Shown: one piece after another, positions 30,018 through 38,716 of the stretch
Numbering within the stretch: position 1 is the stretch's first letter
Layout: each line of letters begins with the position of its first letter
Source of the DNA: CAZHPR01 sp964534305
GTDB taxonomy: Bacteria; Patescibacteriota; Minisyncoccia; Phycocordibacterales; WO2-35-19
Assembly: GCA_964534305.1 (NCBI GenBank)
Contig: CAZHPR010000007.1
Location: forward strand, 1-41,421
Length of the DNA: 41,421 nucleotides
Reading direction: 5' to 3'
Position numbers and translations under genes: made by a program
Notes under the pieces: model-generated
Seen by the model: only the letters and a program-made list of their open reading frames with translations
Told to the model about the DNA's origin: nothing
Database searches by the model: none

Positions 30018-31148
30018 ATGACAAAAAGTGAAAAAGTACAAACTTGGGACGAAACAGCAAACGTTGCAAAGTTTTTTGGTTTTGAAGCAATAAAACCACC
30101 AACCATAAACAAACAAGACTTTGACTGCACCAAAAACTTTGACCAAAAAACTCACCCGGAAGAAAAGGCTTGCCTTATAAGAAATTACTTTGACAACAAA
30201 CTATGGTCTGGAGTTCAGCCCTTAATGTACTTTATCGAAAAGCCTTTCCCTGGATCGAAAGAGCACAAGAGGCCGCAAAGACTTGAAAATGCATTGTATA
30301 TTCTAGGTTCAAACAAAAGTGTTTGCGAATGCCTTTCGATACAAACCACTGTTTCTATCCTAGAAAGTGTCGGCTACAAAGATGTCGTATTGAGACTAAA
30401 CTCAATCGGCGATAAAGAATCAAATGCCGATTTTACCAGAAAACTTACTGCTCATATAAGAAAAAATTTTAATTCTTATCCTAGTGAATTAAAACAAGAT
30501 TTGAAAAAAGATGTTTTTAATATCTTCAAAAAACCAAAAGAATATCAACAATTTATAGATGAATGTCCAAAATCAATAGATTTCTTAAGTGAAAATAGCA
30601 GAAAACACTTCAAAGAAGTTCTGGAGTTTTTGGAAATAATGGAAATAGCTTACAAGATAGACCCGACACTTATCGGCGACCCTCAGTATTCATCAGAAAC
30701 AATATTTGCAATAGATTCCGCAAAAGACGATGAGAATTTGTGTTATGGGTTTAGATTCAACAGAATGGCAAAAAAGATGGGGCACAAAAAGGAGGTTGCT
30801 TGCGTCTACACAAACATTTCCGTTAAAACAAAAAAATCTATAAAAAAAGTAAAACTAAAAAACCAATCTCCAAAGGCCTACCTCGTTCAATTTGGCCCGG
30901 AAGCAAAAGTAAAATCATTTCTTATCCTAGAAGAGCTCTACAAATCTGGTGTGTATATTTCTCACGCAATAGCCAAAGACAAATTAGCCGGACAAATAAA
31001 CATAGCTGAGGGTTCGGATATCCCTTACATACTACTTCTAGGACAAAAAGAAGCTCTAGAAAACTCAGTCGTTATAAGGAACAATTCAAACCGAGCCCAA
31101 GAAATAGTCCTTATACCCGATATCGGTAAGCGTCTAAAAGAGCTCTAA
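30018..31148 (+). CDS. Degenerate histidyl-tRNA synthetase-like protein
   Basis: A 376-residue relative of HisRS. The class II core is recognisable by the stretch KRPQRLENALYILGS in place of motif 2 (usually RxERPQ...FxQ), VVLRLNSIGD (the HisRS LxxNSLGD element) and SSETIFAI, and the C-terminal 95 residues (AYLVQFGPEAKVKSF to LIPDIGKRL) match the HisRS anticodon-binding domain. However, the normal HisA signature GGRYDGL and the motif 3 region are replaced by CYGFRFNRMAKKMGHKKEV, and motif 1 is not evident. It is therefore probably a paralogue with another role, or an extremely divergent HisRS. Known HisRS paralogues include HisZ. It lies downstream of lepB and upstream of rpsU. Confidence 0.7.
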   Translation: MTKSEKVQTWDETANVAKFFGFEAIKPPTINKQDFDCTKNFDQKTHPEEKACLIRNYFDNKLWSGVQPLMYFIEKPFPGSKEHKRPQRLENALYILGSNKSVCECLSIQTTVSILESVGYKDVVLRLNSIGDKESNADFTRKLTAHIRKNFNSYPSELKQDLKKDVFNIFKKPKEYQQFIDECPKSIDFLSENSRKHFKEVLEFLEIMEIAYKIDPTLIGDPQYSSETIFAIDSAKDDENLCYGFRFNRMAKKMGHKKEVACVYTNISVKTKKSIKKVKLKNQSPKAYLVQFGPEAKVKSFLILEELYKSGVYISHAIAKDKLAGQINIAEGSDIPYILLLGQKEALENSVVIRNNSNRAQEIVLIPDIGKRLKEL

Positions 31149-31194
31149 CAGAATATTGGCATATTTTTTATGATGTGTTAGTATATTTACCACT

Positions 31195-31440
31195 ATGGCA
31201 ATAAACGTAGAAATAACAAAAAGCGGTACAGAAAACAACCTTAGTATCCTTAGGAAATTTACCAAAAAAGTCCAAGGATCTGGGGTTCTAAAGCGTCTTA
31301 GAAGCAAGAGATATTCTGAGAGGGCATTGTCACCATACGTAAGAAAGAAAAAGACCCTAAAAAGGCTTGCCGCTATGGAAAAAATGAACGAGCTTATAAA
31401 GATGGGCAAAGCCCCAATAAAACAGTCTAGTTCAAGGTAA
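31195..31440 (+). CDS. rpsU: 30S ribosomal protein bS21
   Basis: Small-subunit protein near the anti-Shine-Dalgarno region. The 81-residue protein shows NNLSILRKFTKKVQGSGVL, LRSKRYSERALSPYVRKKK and a basic C-terminus. This is the longer form with an N-terminal strand (MAINVEITKSG). A TTGGCA with 17-base spacing to TAGTAT precedes it, with ten bases to the ATG. ybeY starts two bases after its stop. Confidence 0.93.
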   Translation: MAINVEITKSGTENNLSILRKFTKKVQGSGVLKRLRSKRYSERALSPYVRKKKTLKRLAAMEKMNELIKMGKAPIKQSSSR

Positions 31441-31442
31441 AA

Positions 31443-31784
31443 GTGACTCAAAAATTAATTGATGAAATAAAGAAAGAGATACTCGGATCAGACTACGAGC
31501 TCTCTTTTCTTTTTGTAACCAAAGAAAAGATAAAAGAATTAAACTTTAGATACCGAGGTAAGGATAAGCCGACAGATGTGCTCTCGTTTCCCCTATCCAA
31601 AAAATCAGGCGAGATACTAATTTCAAAAGAGATAGCAAAAGTAAAATGCAAAGAATTTGGGATGACCGAGAAAAAATATTTGAATTTTCTACTTATCCAC
31701 GCAATGCTTCATTTGAAAGGGTTTGATCATGGTGATAAAATGGAAAGAGCTGAAAAAAAATATATTCAAAAATTTGATTTATAA
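31443..31784 (+). CDS. ybeY: Endoribonuclease YbeY
   Basis: Metal-dependent RNase needed for 16S rRNA 3' maturation and ribosome quality control. The 113-residue protein has NFRYRGKDKPTDVLSFPL and the zinc motif HAMLHLKGFDHG (HxxxHxxxxxH), both diagnostic. It is shorter than most (about 150) at the C-terminus and lacks an extended N-terminus. It starts with GTG two bases after rpsU stops, so it is translationally coupled to it. Confidence 0.93.
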   Translation: MTQKLIDEIKKEILGSDYELSFLFVTKEKIKELNFRYRGKDKPTDVLSFPLSKKSGEILISKEIAKVKCKEFGMTEKKYLNFLLIHAMLHLKGFDHGDKMERAEKKYIQKFDL

Positions 31785-31840
31785 TTTTTAGAATTATTGT
31801 TTTTCATCTTTTATATCTATCACCCTTTTATTTATAAACC

Positions 31841-33013
31841 ATGAGTTCTCGTATAATAGCCGGCATAGACGTAGGTACGTATGAAGTACGAGTTGTTATT
31901 GCATCTTATGAAAAAAGGGGAGAACCACCAAGGATAATCGGCACAGGCCGAGCTGAGTCTAAAGGTTTGAGACATGGCTATATAGTAAACAACCCAGACG
32001 TATCTAGGTCTGTAGAATTGGCTGTTTCTCAAGCAGAGAAGGCGGCAGGCGTAGAGATCAAAAAAGCTTTTGTTTCTATCGGTGGCATTGGTCTTTCTGG
32101 TATTACATCCCAGGGCTCAACAATTGTGTCCAAAGGTGACCAAGAAATCACAGAAGCTGATATAGAACAGGCAATGCTTAGCGCCGAAGAATCAATCCCC
32201 CAACCTCTCATCCAAAATAGAAAAATAATATATTCAATACCGACCCTTTGGAAGCTGGATGGTAAGCAGGTTCTCGGTAGGGTACTTGGGCTCAAAGGAG
32301 TAAAGCTAGAAGTAAAAGCCTTGTTTGTGACTTGTCTTGAGCCGCATCTAGAAGACCTGGTAAGCTCGGTAGAAGATGCGGGCATAGAAGTTATAGACGT
32401 TGTTGCCTCCCCCATCGCAGGAAGTTTTGTAAATCTTACCAAGAGTCAAAAGATTGCCGGCTGTGTCTTAGCCAATATAGGAGCAGAGACCGTATCAATC
32501 GTTGTTTATGAAAATAACATCCCTATATCTATCGAAGTATTCAATATAGGAGGTGCAGATATCACACATGATATTGCCCTCGGTCTCAAGATTTCTCTAG
32601 AAGAAGCTGAGTCAATAAAACTTGGTGGTATCACACAAACCAGTTATTCAAAAAAGAAATTGGAAGAAATAATTTCAGCAAGACTTTCAGATATCTTTGA
32701 ACTGATCAATGCTCATCTCCATAAAATTTTAAAAAATGGACAACTACCAGCTGGAATAATATTAAGCGGCGGCTCATCATCCATTGGACCAATTGCAGAA
32801 ATTGCCAGAGACTATCTACATCTTCCATCAAGGATAGCGACACTCAGTATCGGAGACAACAAGGTACAAATAAAAGATTCTACCTGGTCAGTCGCCTATG
32901 GTCTTTGTGTTATTGGATCTATTCCAGAAGAAGAAGACAGGATCGGACTAAAAAAGAAAAGCGGGGAACTATTTGGCAAGCTCGGCAAGCTATTGAAGCA
33001 GTTTTTGCCTTAA
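31841..33013 (+). CDS. ftsA: Cell division protein FtsA
   Basis: Actin-like protein that tethers FtsZ to the membrane. The 390-residue protein has the ATPase phosphate 1 motif IAGIDVGTYEVRVVIA, the SHS2 domain (VEIKKAFVSIGGIGLSG), LANIGAETVSIVVYE and IILSGGSSSIGPI, and a C-terminal amphipathic helix (GELFGKLGKLLKQFLP) that fits the membrane-targeting sequence. ftsZ follows after 93 bases with its own promoter-like sequence, the classical ftsA-ftsZ order. Confidence 0.96.
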   Translation: MSSRIIAGIDVGTYEVRVVIASYEKRGEPPRIIGTGRAESKGLRHGYIVNNPDVSRSVELAVSQAEKAAGVEIKKAFVSIGGIGLSGITSQGSTIVSKGDQEITEADIEQAMLSAEESIPQPLIQNRKIIYSIPTLWKLDGKQVLGRVLGLKGVKLEVKALFVTCLEPHLEDLVSSVEDAGIEVIDVVASPIAGSFVNLTKSQKIAGCVLANIGAETVSIVVYENNIPISIEVFNIGGADITHDIALGLKISLEEAESIKLGGITQTSYSKKKLEEIISARLSDIFELINAHLHKILKNGQLPAGIILSGGSSSIGPIAEIARDYLHLPSRIATLSIGDNKVQIKDSTWSVAYGLCVIGSIPEEEDRIGLKKKSGELFGKLGKLLKQFLP

Positions 33014-33065
33014 TTTTTATGACACAAATTAAACTTTTAACAAGTTTTGTTTTTGTGCTGCTTTT

Positions 33066-33092
33066 TTGATAGTATGAAGCTTAAAATATAAT
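33066..33092 (+). promoter_or_regulatory. Candidate ftsZ promoter
   Basis: TATAAT (33087-33092) is preceded by TTGATA at 33066-33071 with 15-base spacing. The leader is 14 bases without Shine-Dalgarno. A weak hairpin AAACTT/AAGTTT (33031-33047) followed by T-rich sequence may attenuate read-through from ftsA. Confidence 0.4.
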
Positions 33093-33106
33093 AAAAACAT
33101 TAAAAT

Positions 33107-34300
33107 ATGCCTCAAATAAAACCAGAAGTAGAAGCATTTGCAAGGATAAAGGTACTCGGCGTCGGAGGATCTGGCAAGAATGCTGTAAACCATATGATCA
33201 ATTCCAAAGTCAAAGGAGTTGAGTTTATTGCTGTAAATACAGACGCTCAAGATTTGCACCACTCCCTAGCAAAAAAGAAAATTCATATTGGCAAAAACCT
33301 AACAAGAGGACTTGGTACTGGTATGAACCCAGAGATGGGCAAGAAAGCCGTAGAAGAAACAAAAGAAGAAATTCAAGAATCAATAAAGGGTGCTGATATG
33401 GTTTTTATCGCTTGTGGTCTCGGAGGAGGTACTGGTACTGGAGCCGCTCCGGTTGTGGCAAGGACAGCAAAAGAGCTTGATTCACTCACAGTTGGAGTCG
33501 TAACAAAACCATTTTCTTTTGAAGGACAACAAAGGATGCGCCTGGCTGAAGCTGGGCTGGATGAATTGAGACAAGCAGTAGACGCTCTTATCGTAATACC
33601 TAACGATAGATTGCTTGCAACTATAAGCAAAGATACTAGCGCCAAAAATGCTTTTGCAATGTGTGACGATATTTTGAAATCAGCTGTAGAAGGAATCTCA
33701 GATCTTATAACCACCCCTGGACTTATCAATATAGACTTTGCAGACATAAAGGCTGTTATGGAAGGAGCCGGAGCAGCGCTTATGGGCATCGGCAGAGCTT
33801 CTGGAGAAAAAAGGGCTGAAGAGGCAGCAAAGCTTGCAATAAACTCTCCCCTTCTTGAAGTTTCTATCAACGGAGCAAAAGGTGTCCTCTTCTCAATTGC
33901 TGGTGGAGACGACCTTACAATGTTTGAAATACATGACGCTGCAAAGGTAATCACCGAATCAGTTGATCCAAACGCAAAAATAATATTCGGTACCGTAAGA
34001 GACGAAAAATTAAAGAAGGGTGAGGTCAAGATAACTGTTATTGCTTCTGGCTTCCCAGATAATTATATGAAGCATACTTTGTTCGGAGAAAGGAATACAA
34101 ATACCGAAAACGGCGATAGAGAAGAAAGAGGTAAGATCTTTAATTCAATGCCTTTTATGGGAAACAGAGAAGCAAAACCGGAAGAAAGAATGTCAACCGA
34201 AGAAACAAAAGAACCTGAAGAAAAAAAGCAAACCGTAATAGACGACGATGATGATTGGGGCGCTGTTCCAGCGTTCCTAAGAAGGTCAAAGTTGAAGTAA
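33107..34300 (+). CDS. ftsZ: Cell division protein FtsZ
   Basis: Tubulin-like GTPase that forms the division ring. The 397-residue protein has KVLGVGGSGKNAVNHMI, the tubulin signature GGGTGTGAAPVVA, NIDFADIKAVM (T7 synergy loop type), and a variable linker ending in the conserved C-terminal peptide DDDDWGAVPAFLRRSK, which binds FtsA. All features of an active FtsZ are present. Confidence 0.98.
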   Translation: MPQIKPEVEAFARIKVLGVGGSGKNAVNHMINSKVKGVEFIAVNTDAQDLHHSLAKKKIHIGKNLTRGLGTGMNPEMGKKAVEETKEEIQESIKGADMVFIACGLGGGTGTGAAPVVARTAKELDSLTVGVVTKPFSFEGQQRMRLAEAGLDELRQAVDALIVIPNDRLLATISKDTSAKNAFAMCDDILKSAVEGISDLITTPGLINIDFADIKAVMEGAGAALMGIGRASGEKRAEEAAKLAINSPLLEVSINGAKGVLFSIAGGDDLTMFEIHDAAKVITESVDPNAKIIFGTVRDEKLKKGEVKITVIASGFPDNYMKHTLFGERNTNTENGDREERGKIFNSMPFMGNREAKPEERMSTEETKEPEEKKQTVIDDDDDWGAVPAFLRRSKLK

Positions 34301-34307
34301 AAAAATA

Positions 34308-34729
34308 GATTTAAGATTCTAGATTTAGGATTTTTGATGGAAGAAAATAGTAAAATAAAAGATTTTACAGACCTGCAAGTATGGCAGAGTTCTCATAGCC
34401 TGGTCTTGAGCGTCTATAAATTAACAAACAAATTTCCTAAATCAGAAGCATTTGGTTTGATATCACAATTACAAAGAGCTTCAGTTTCTATAACTTCAAA
34501 TATTGCCGAAGGGTTTGGAAGACAAGGAATAAAAGAAAAGATACAATTTTATTATTTAGCTCAAGGTTCTTTAACCGAGGTAAAGAATCAGCTTATATTA
34601 TCTAAAGACCTAAATTATATTTCTAAGAAAGAATTTGATGTTATAATGGAAATCCTTGTAACTAGTCATAAGCTTTTACAAGGATTAATTAAAAAAAGTA
34701 AAACTTTCTTAAATCCTAATTCTTAAATC
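34308..34729. mobile_element. Four-helix-bundle unit bounded by imperfect inverted repeats
   Basis: The left end (34308-34332) contains GATTTAAGA and TTAGGATT; the right end (34712-34729) reads AATCCTAATTCTTAAATC, the inverse complement of GATTTAAGA joined to ATTAGGATT. The unit lies between ftsZ and trxB, carries only the four-helix-bundle gene, and its right repeat includes the stop codon. This resembles the intervening-sequence units that carry such genes in 23S rRNA of other bacteria. Confidence 0.45.
34337..34726 (+). CDS. Four-helix-bundle protein (S23/IVS-encoded family)
   Basis: The 129-residue protein has the family pattern DFTDLQVWQSSHSLVLSVY, FPKSEAFGLISQLQRASVSITSNIAEGFGR, FYYLAQGSLTEVKNQL and LITSHKLLQGLIKKS-like helices. 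Such proteins are encoded in 23S rRNA intervening sequences and scattered in many genomes; a relative (Avd) works with diversity-generating reverse transcriptases, but no reverse transcriptase is present here. Role unknown. ATG at 34337 is preferred to the adjacent TTG at 34334. Confidence 0.88.
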   Translation: MEENSKIKDFTDLQVWQSSHSLVLSVYKLTNKFPKSEAFGLISQLQRASVSITSNIAEGFGRQGIKEKIQFYYLAQGSLTEVKNQLILSKDLNYISKKEFDVIMEILVTSHKLLQGLIKKSKTFLNPNS

Positions 34730-35656
34730 ATGAATCTATTTGATCTTATCATTGTAGGTGGGGGGCCGGCAGGTGCGGCAGCCGCTGTTTATGCTTCTAG
34801 AAAGCAAATAAAAACTTTATTAATAACAGACAGTTTTGGAGGACAGAGCATAGAGTCCGACAGAATTGAAAACTGGATAGGCACAAAGGCTATCTCTGGC
34901 ATAGACCTTGCAAAAACTCTGAAAGAACATGTATTTGAGTATGCCGGTGATGTTGTAAAGGTCCAAGAGGGTGAAAAAGTAGAAAAGATAGAAAAGAAAG
35001 ACAATCTTTTCATGGTTAAGACAACAAAAGGTAGCTATGAATCAAAAACAGTCCTGGTCGCAACCGGTAGTAGCCGAAGAAAGCTGACAATACCTGGAGC
35101 AAAGGAGTTTGAGGGTAGAGGTATCACCTATTGTGCCTCTTGTGATGGGCCATTCTTTGCTGATAAAGACGTCGTTGTCATCGGTGGAGGCAATGCGGGC
35201 TTTGAATCTGCTGCTCAGCTCCTTGCCTACTGCAAGAGTGTGATTCTTCTAAGTAGAGGTGATTTTAAGGCTGACCCGATAACAGTTGAAAAAGTTATCG
35301 CCAACAAAAAAATAAAGGCTCTACAAAATGCAGAACCCATAGAAATAAAGGGAGATAAGTTTGTAGAATCAATCGTCTACAGAACCACCAAACCTTTTGC
35401 AGACATTATGGAAGTACCAGTACAAGGTGTATTTGTTGAAGTTGGCAACGTCCCTACCACTTACTTCGTAGAAGGCCTAGTAGAACTAGATGAGTTTAAG
35501 AGGATAAAGATAGACCACCGCAACCAAAAAACGTCTGTAGAGGGCCTCTGGGCCGCAGGAGACTGCACTGACACCCTATATCACCAAAACAACATTGCCG
35601 CCGGCGATGCTGTCAAAGCCCTAGAAGATATCTACCTTCACCTCCACGCAAAATAA
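34730..35656 (+). CDS. trxB: Thioredoxin reductase-like flavoprotein with altered NADPH motif
   Basis: FAD-dependent disulfide reductase of the TrxB family, 308 residues. It has the FAD motif LIIVGGGPAGAAAAVYASRK, the redox pair in ITYCASCDGPFFADK, the second dinucleotide motif VVIGGGNAGFESA, and the C-terminal GLWAAGDCTD. The HRRxxFR element that contacts the 2' phosphate of NADPH is replaced by LSRGDFKAD, more like the AhpF type that uses NADH. The electron donor is therefore uncertain. The ATG follows the right inverted repeat of the four-helix-bundle unit immediately. No thioredoxin gene is adjacent. Confidence 0.9.
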   Translation: MNLFDLIIVGGGPAGAAAAVYASRKQIKTLLITDSFGGQSIESDRIENWIGTKAISGIDLAKTLKEHVFEYAGDVVKVQEGEKVEKIEKKDNLFMVKTTKGSYESKTVLVATGSSRRKLTIPGAKEFEGRGITYCASCDGPFFADKDVVVIGGGNAGFESAAQLLAYCKSVILLSRGDFKADPITVEKVIANKKIKALQNAEPIEIKGDKFVESIVYRTTKPFADIMEVPVQGVFVEVGNVPTTYFVEGLVELDEFKRIKIDHRNQKTSVEGLWAAGDCTDTLYHQNNIAAGDAVKALEDIYLHLHAK

Positions 35657-35676
35657 AATGTAGGAATAAGGTAGAT

Positions 35677-36219
35677 TTATTTCACCGGTGCTCCAAACAT
35701 CTGGACAACGAAGACTGCTTCGCGACCTTTGTAGATACCGGTTGAGGTAGCGATGCCTATCTCAGTAAACTTTGGATTTACAATATTTGATTTATGAGAC
35801 GGAGAAGCCATCCAAGCTTTTTGAACATCCTCGCTTTCAGCAAAGTTTACAGCCAAGTTTTCTCCAGCATAAAGATACCTGTAGCCAACCTGCTCTAGCC
35901 AGTACCAAGGAGTTTTGCCCTCTGGCGTGTTGTGCGCAAAATAGCTCCGACTTGCCATATCATCTGCTTTTAGCTGCGCTGCTTTTTCAAGAAGCGGGTT
36001 AACTTTTAGTTCAGAAATATTTTGAGAGACTCTATCTCTGTTGGTGAGAAGTACCAACACATTTGCATAAACAGCCGCAAACGAATCAAGGATTCCGCCA
36101 CCAAAGTTGTAAATAAAAGATCCGGCAAATATCAGAGAGACAACAAAAATAAATAATCCAAAGTATTTTAATCTTTCTGTATTCTTATTTTTCGTAAAAT
36201 TTTTGCCAACATTCATCAC
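35677..36219 (-). CDS. Membrane-anchored CAP-domain (SCP/PR1) protein
   Basis: A 180-residue protein with an N-terminal membrane helix (about residues 18-38) and a CAP domain outside the membrane: NRDRVSQNISELKVNPLLEKAAQLKADDMA, YFAHNTPEGKTPWYWLEQVGY, AGENLAVNF and AWMASPSHKSNIVNPKFTEIGIA. The histidines and glutamates of the CAP cavity (AHNTPEG, GENLA, SHKSNI) are present. Bacterial CAP proteins are secreted and mostly of unknown function. Either of two adjacent ATG codons may start it. It converges with trxB. Confidence 0.88.
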   Translation of the reverse strand: MMNVGKNFTKNKNTERLKYFGLFIFVVSLIFAGSFIYNFGGGILDSFAAVYANVLVLLTNRDRVSQNISELKVNPLLEKAAQLKADDMASRSYFAHNTPEGKTPWYWLEQVGYRYLYAGENLAVNFAESEDVQKAWMASPSHKSNIVNPKFTEIGIATSTGIYKGREAVFVVQMFGAPVK

Positions 36220-36243
36220 TAAACTATACCATTAATTAGAAAA

Positions 36244-36303
36244 TGTGCAATTAAGAAAATTTTGCACAGCTGAGAAAGTATTTTTTATTTTTTGTTCTAT
36301 AAT
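36244..36303 (+). promoter_or_regulatory. Inverted repeat and -10 box upstream of xfp
   Basis: TGTGCAA (36244-36250) and TTGCACA (36262-36268) form a seven-base inverted repeat with 11 bases between, an operator-like site. TATAAT lies at 36298-36303, followed by a 19-base leader to the xfp ATG. No good -35 box is seen, which would fit an activator-dependent promoter. Confidence 0.35.
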
Positions 36304-36322
36304 AAAATTTCTATCGATTAAA

Positions 36323-38662
36323 ATGAGTTCAGATAAAATTGAGAATATAAAAAAGTACTTTAGAGCTGCAAACTATCTTTCGGCTACACAAATATATTTG
36401 CAGGATAATTTTTTACTAAAAGAAAAACTTACGTTTGATCACATAAAACCAAGACTTCTAGGACACTGGGGTACCTGTCCTGGTATTAATTTTGTATATG
36501 CCAATCTAAACTCGCTAATTATAGAAAAAAATCTGGACGCTCTCTTTATCCTAGGACCAGGGCACGGCTTCCCTGCCCTCCAAGCAAATCTTTTTATGGA
36601 AGGGACTCTCGGCACCTATGATGGCAAAGCTCCCAGAAACGAAGAGGGTATTGCTCATATATCCAAAAATTTTTCTTATCCATATGGCTATCCTAGCCAC
36701 TCCAACCCAGCTGCCCCAGGAGTAATACTAGAAGGTGGCGAGCTTGGGTATTCTCTTGGTACCGCTTGGGGTACTGTCCTAGACAATCCAAAACTACTTA
36801 CAGTCTCTCTTGTTGGAGACGGCGAAGCAGAGACGGGACCGACTGCAACAGCCTGGCACTTATCAAAATTTATAAACCCAAAGAGAGACGGCGCGGTTTT
36901 GCCAATACTTCATTTAAACGGATATAAGATATCTGGCCCGACAATATTTGGAAGAATGAAAAATGAAGAACTGGTTGATTTGTTTAGAGGTTATGGTTAT
37001 GAGCCTCTGATAGTTGATCAAAACCATGGTGATATTTTTGAAATAATGCAAGAGGCTCTGCATCTGGCATTAGAAAAAATAAATTGGTTAAAGCAAAATG
37101 GCAAAGCAGAAGAAGATTCTTACCCCCGATTCCCGATGATAATCCTAAGAACTCTCAAGGGTTGGACCGGGATTAAAGAATTAAAAGGAGAAAGAATAGA
37201 AGACAATTGCCTGTCTCATCAGGTCGTCGGAACGAACGCAAAGACAGACCAAGAAGAGCTTGGAGCAGTAGAAAATTGGCTACGATCATACAATTTTGAA
37301 GAACTTTGGAAGGATGGAGACTTTATTGAAGAAATAAAATCACTTATTCCACCCCCAGATCTTGCTATGGGCAACAACAAACACACCTTCGGTCTCAAAA
37401 ATGTCGGTGAAGCTCTCAAGTTACCAGACTATAGAGAGTTTACAGAAGATGCTTCGACCCCTGGTACCATTGGTTCTTCTAGTATGATCAGAATTGGTGA
37501 ATTCCTAAAAAAGGTTTTTGAGTACAATGAAAGTAGTCAAAATTTTAGAGTTTTTTCTCCAGACGAAACATATTCAAACAAAATCCACAAAATTTTTGAA
37601 AAAACCCAAAGATCATTTGATGGACCGATTGCTCCTTGGGACAAAGATTTGGGTGAATACGGCCGAGTAATGGAAATGCTCTCAGAGCATTCTCTCCAGG
37701 CTCTTATGCAAGGATACGTACTTACAGGCAGACATGGAGTCTTTGCTTCTTATGAGGCCTTTGTCCAGGTTGTTTCTAGTATGGCTGACCAATATGCAAA
37801 GTTCCTCAGGATTGCCCGAGAAATACCTTGGAGAGGTGATATTCCGTCCTTTAATTACATCCTCACCTCAAGCGGCTGGAGACAGGAACACAATGGATTT
37901 TCTCATCAGAATCCGGGCTTTATAGATTCAATGCTTCAAAAACAAGGATGCTTTGTCCGTGTCTACTTCCCGCCTGACGGCAACTCAAGCCTCGCTGTTA
38001 TGAAATCATGCTTAGAATCCAAAAATCAAATAAATATAATAGTGGCTGGCAAGACTCTAGAGCCTCGCTGGCTGACACCAGAATTAGCAGAAAGAGAACT
38101 ACAGGAAGGCCTTATGATTTGGGATTTTGCTAGCCAGGAAGATCCAGACATAGTTTTCTCAGCCGCTGGAGAATACCTCACCAAGGAAGCCCTGGCCGCA
38201 ATCAAGATACTAAGAGAAGAGTTCCCAGAAATAAAATCGCGGTTTGTAAACATTTTAGAAATCTCAAGTATTGGTATCGGCAACTCACTTTGTAAAGTTC
38301 CTATGTATGAGTTTGAACATTACTTTACTAAAGATAAGCCGGTGATATTTAATTTCCACGGATATCCAGAAACATTAAAACAAGTCCTCTTTGATCATCA
38401 AAATGGTAACCGACAATTCTTTGTCCATGGTTATGTTGAAAACGGTTCAACAACAACCCCCTTTGATTTGCATATAAGAAATGGTACTAGTAGATATAAC
38501 CTCACTATTGAGGCCACGACGATACTTGCAAAGCAAGCCAAAATAGACGCAAACAAAGCAGAAGAAGTTATAGAAAAATACAACAAAAAGATAGACGCCC
38601 ACAAAGAACACATCATCCGTTTTGGAGTAGATCCAGAGGAAATAGAAAATTGGAAATGGTAG
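36323..38662 (+). CDS. xfp: Xylulose-5-phosphate/fructose-6-phosphate phosphoketolase
   Basis: Thiamine-diphosphate enzyme that splits xylulose-5-P (and often fructose-6-P) with phosphate into acetyl phosphate plus glyceraldehyde-3-P (or erythrose-4-P). The 779-residue protein shows LLGHWGTCPGINF, GPGHGFPALQA, YPSHSNPAAPG, the ThDP motif LVGDGEAETGP with the following LHLNGYKISGPT, FSPDETYSNK, and GRHGVFASYEAF. A longer in-frame start at 36245 adds residues that overlap the promoter, so 36323 is chosen; the family start (IKKYFRAANYLSATQIYL) fits. It is followed by acetate kinase, its usual partner, giving ATP from acetyl phosphate. Confidence 0.96.
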   Translation: MSSDKIENIKKYFRAANYLSATQIYLQDNFLLKEKLTFDHIKPRLLGHWGTCPGINFVYANLNSLIIEKNLDALFILGPGHGFPALQANLFMEGTLGTYDGKAPRNEEGIAHISKNFSYPYGYPSHSNPAAPGVILEGGELGYSLGTAWGTVLDNPKLLTVSLVGDGEAETGPTATAWHLSKFINPKRDGAVLPILHLNGYKISGPTIFGRMKNEELVDLFRGYGYEPLIVDQNHGDIFEIMQEALHLALEKINWLKQNGKAEEDSYPRFPMIILRTLKGWTGIKELKGERIEDNCLSHQVVGTNAKTDQEELGAVENWLRSYNFEELWKDGDFIEEIKSLIPPPDLAMGNNKHTFGLKNVGEALKLPDYREFTEDASTPGTIGSSSMIRIGEFLKKVFEYNESSQNFRVFSPDETYSNKIHKIFEKTQRSFDGPIAPWDKDLGEYGRVMEMLSEHSLQALMQGYVLTGRHGVFASYEAFVQVVSSMADQYAKFLRIAREIPWRGDIPSFNYILTSSGWRQEHNGFSHQNPGFIDSMLQKQGCFVRVYFPPDGNSSLAVMKSCLESKNQINIIVAGKTLEPRWLTPELAERELQEGLMIWDFASQEDPDIVFSAAGEYLTKEALAAIKILREEFPEIKSRFVNILEISSIGIGNSLCKVPMYEFEHYFTKDKPVIFNFHGYPETLKQVLFDHQNGNRQFFVHGYVENGSTTTPFDLHIRNGTSRYNLTIEATTILAKQAKIDANKAEEVIEKYNKKIDAHKEHIIRFGVDPEEIENWKW

Positions 38663-38669
38663 AATAATA

Positions 38670-38698
38670 GTCGCACTCTAAAGGACGTATCGTGCGAC
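38670..38698 (+). promoter_or_regulatory. Hairpin presenting a ribosome-binding site before ackA
   Basis: GTCGCAC (38670-38676) pairs with GTGCGAC (38692-38698). The 15-base loop contains AAAGGA, the only Shine-Dalgarno-like sequence before ackA. A second small stem TGATTT/AAATCA follows. The arrangement could couple or limit ackA translation. Confidence 0.4.
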
Positions 38699-38716
38699 AT
38701 GATTTCGCAAAATCAC

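Noticed and set aside
34337..34726. Avd-type component of a diversity-generating retroelement
   Set aside because: The four-helix-bundle fold fits, but no reverse transcriptase, template repeat or variable repeat is present in the window.
36245..36322. N-terminal extension of phosphoketolase
   Set aside because: The added 26 residues overlap the TATAAT box and inverted repeat and are not part of the family.
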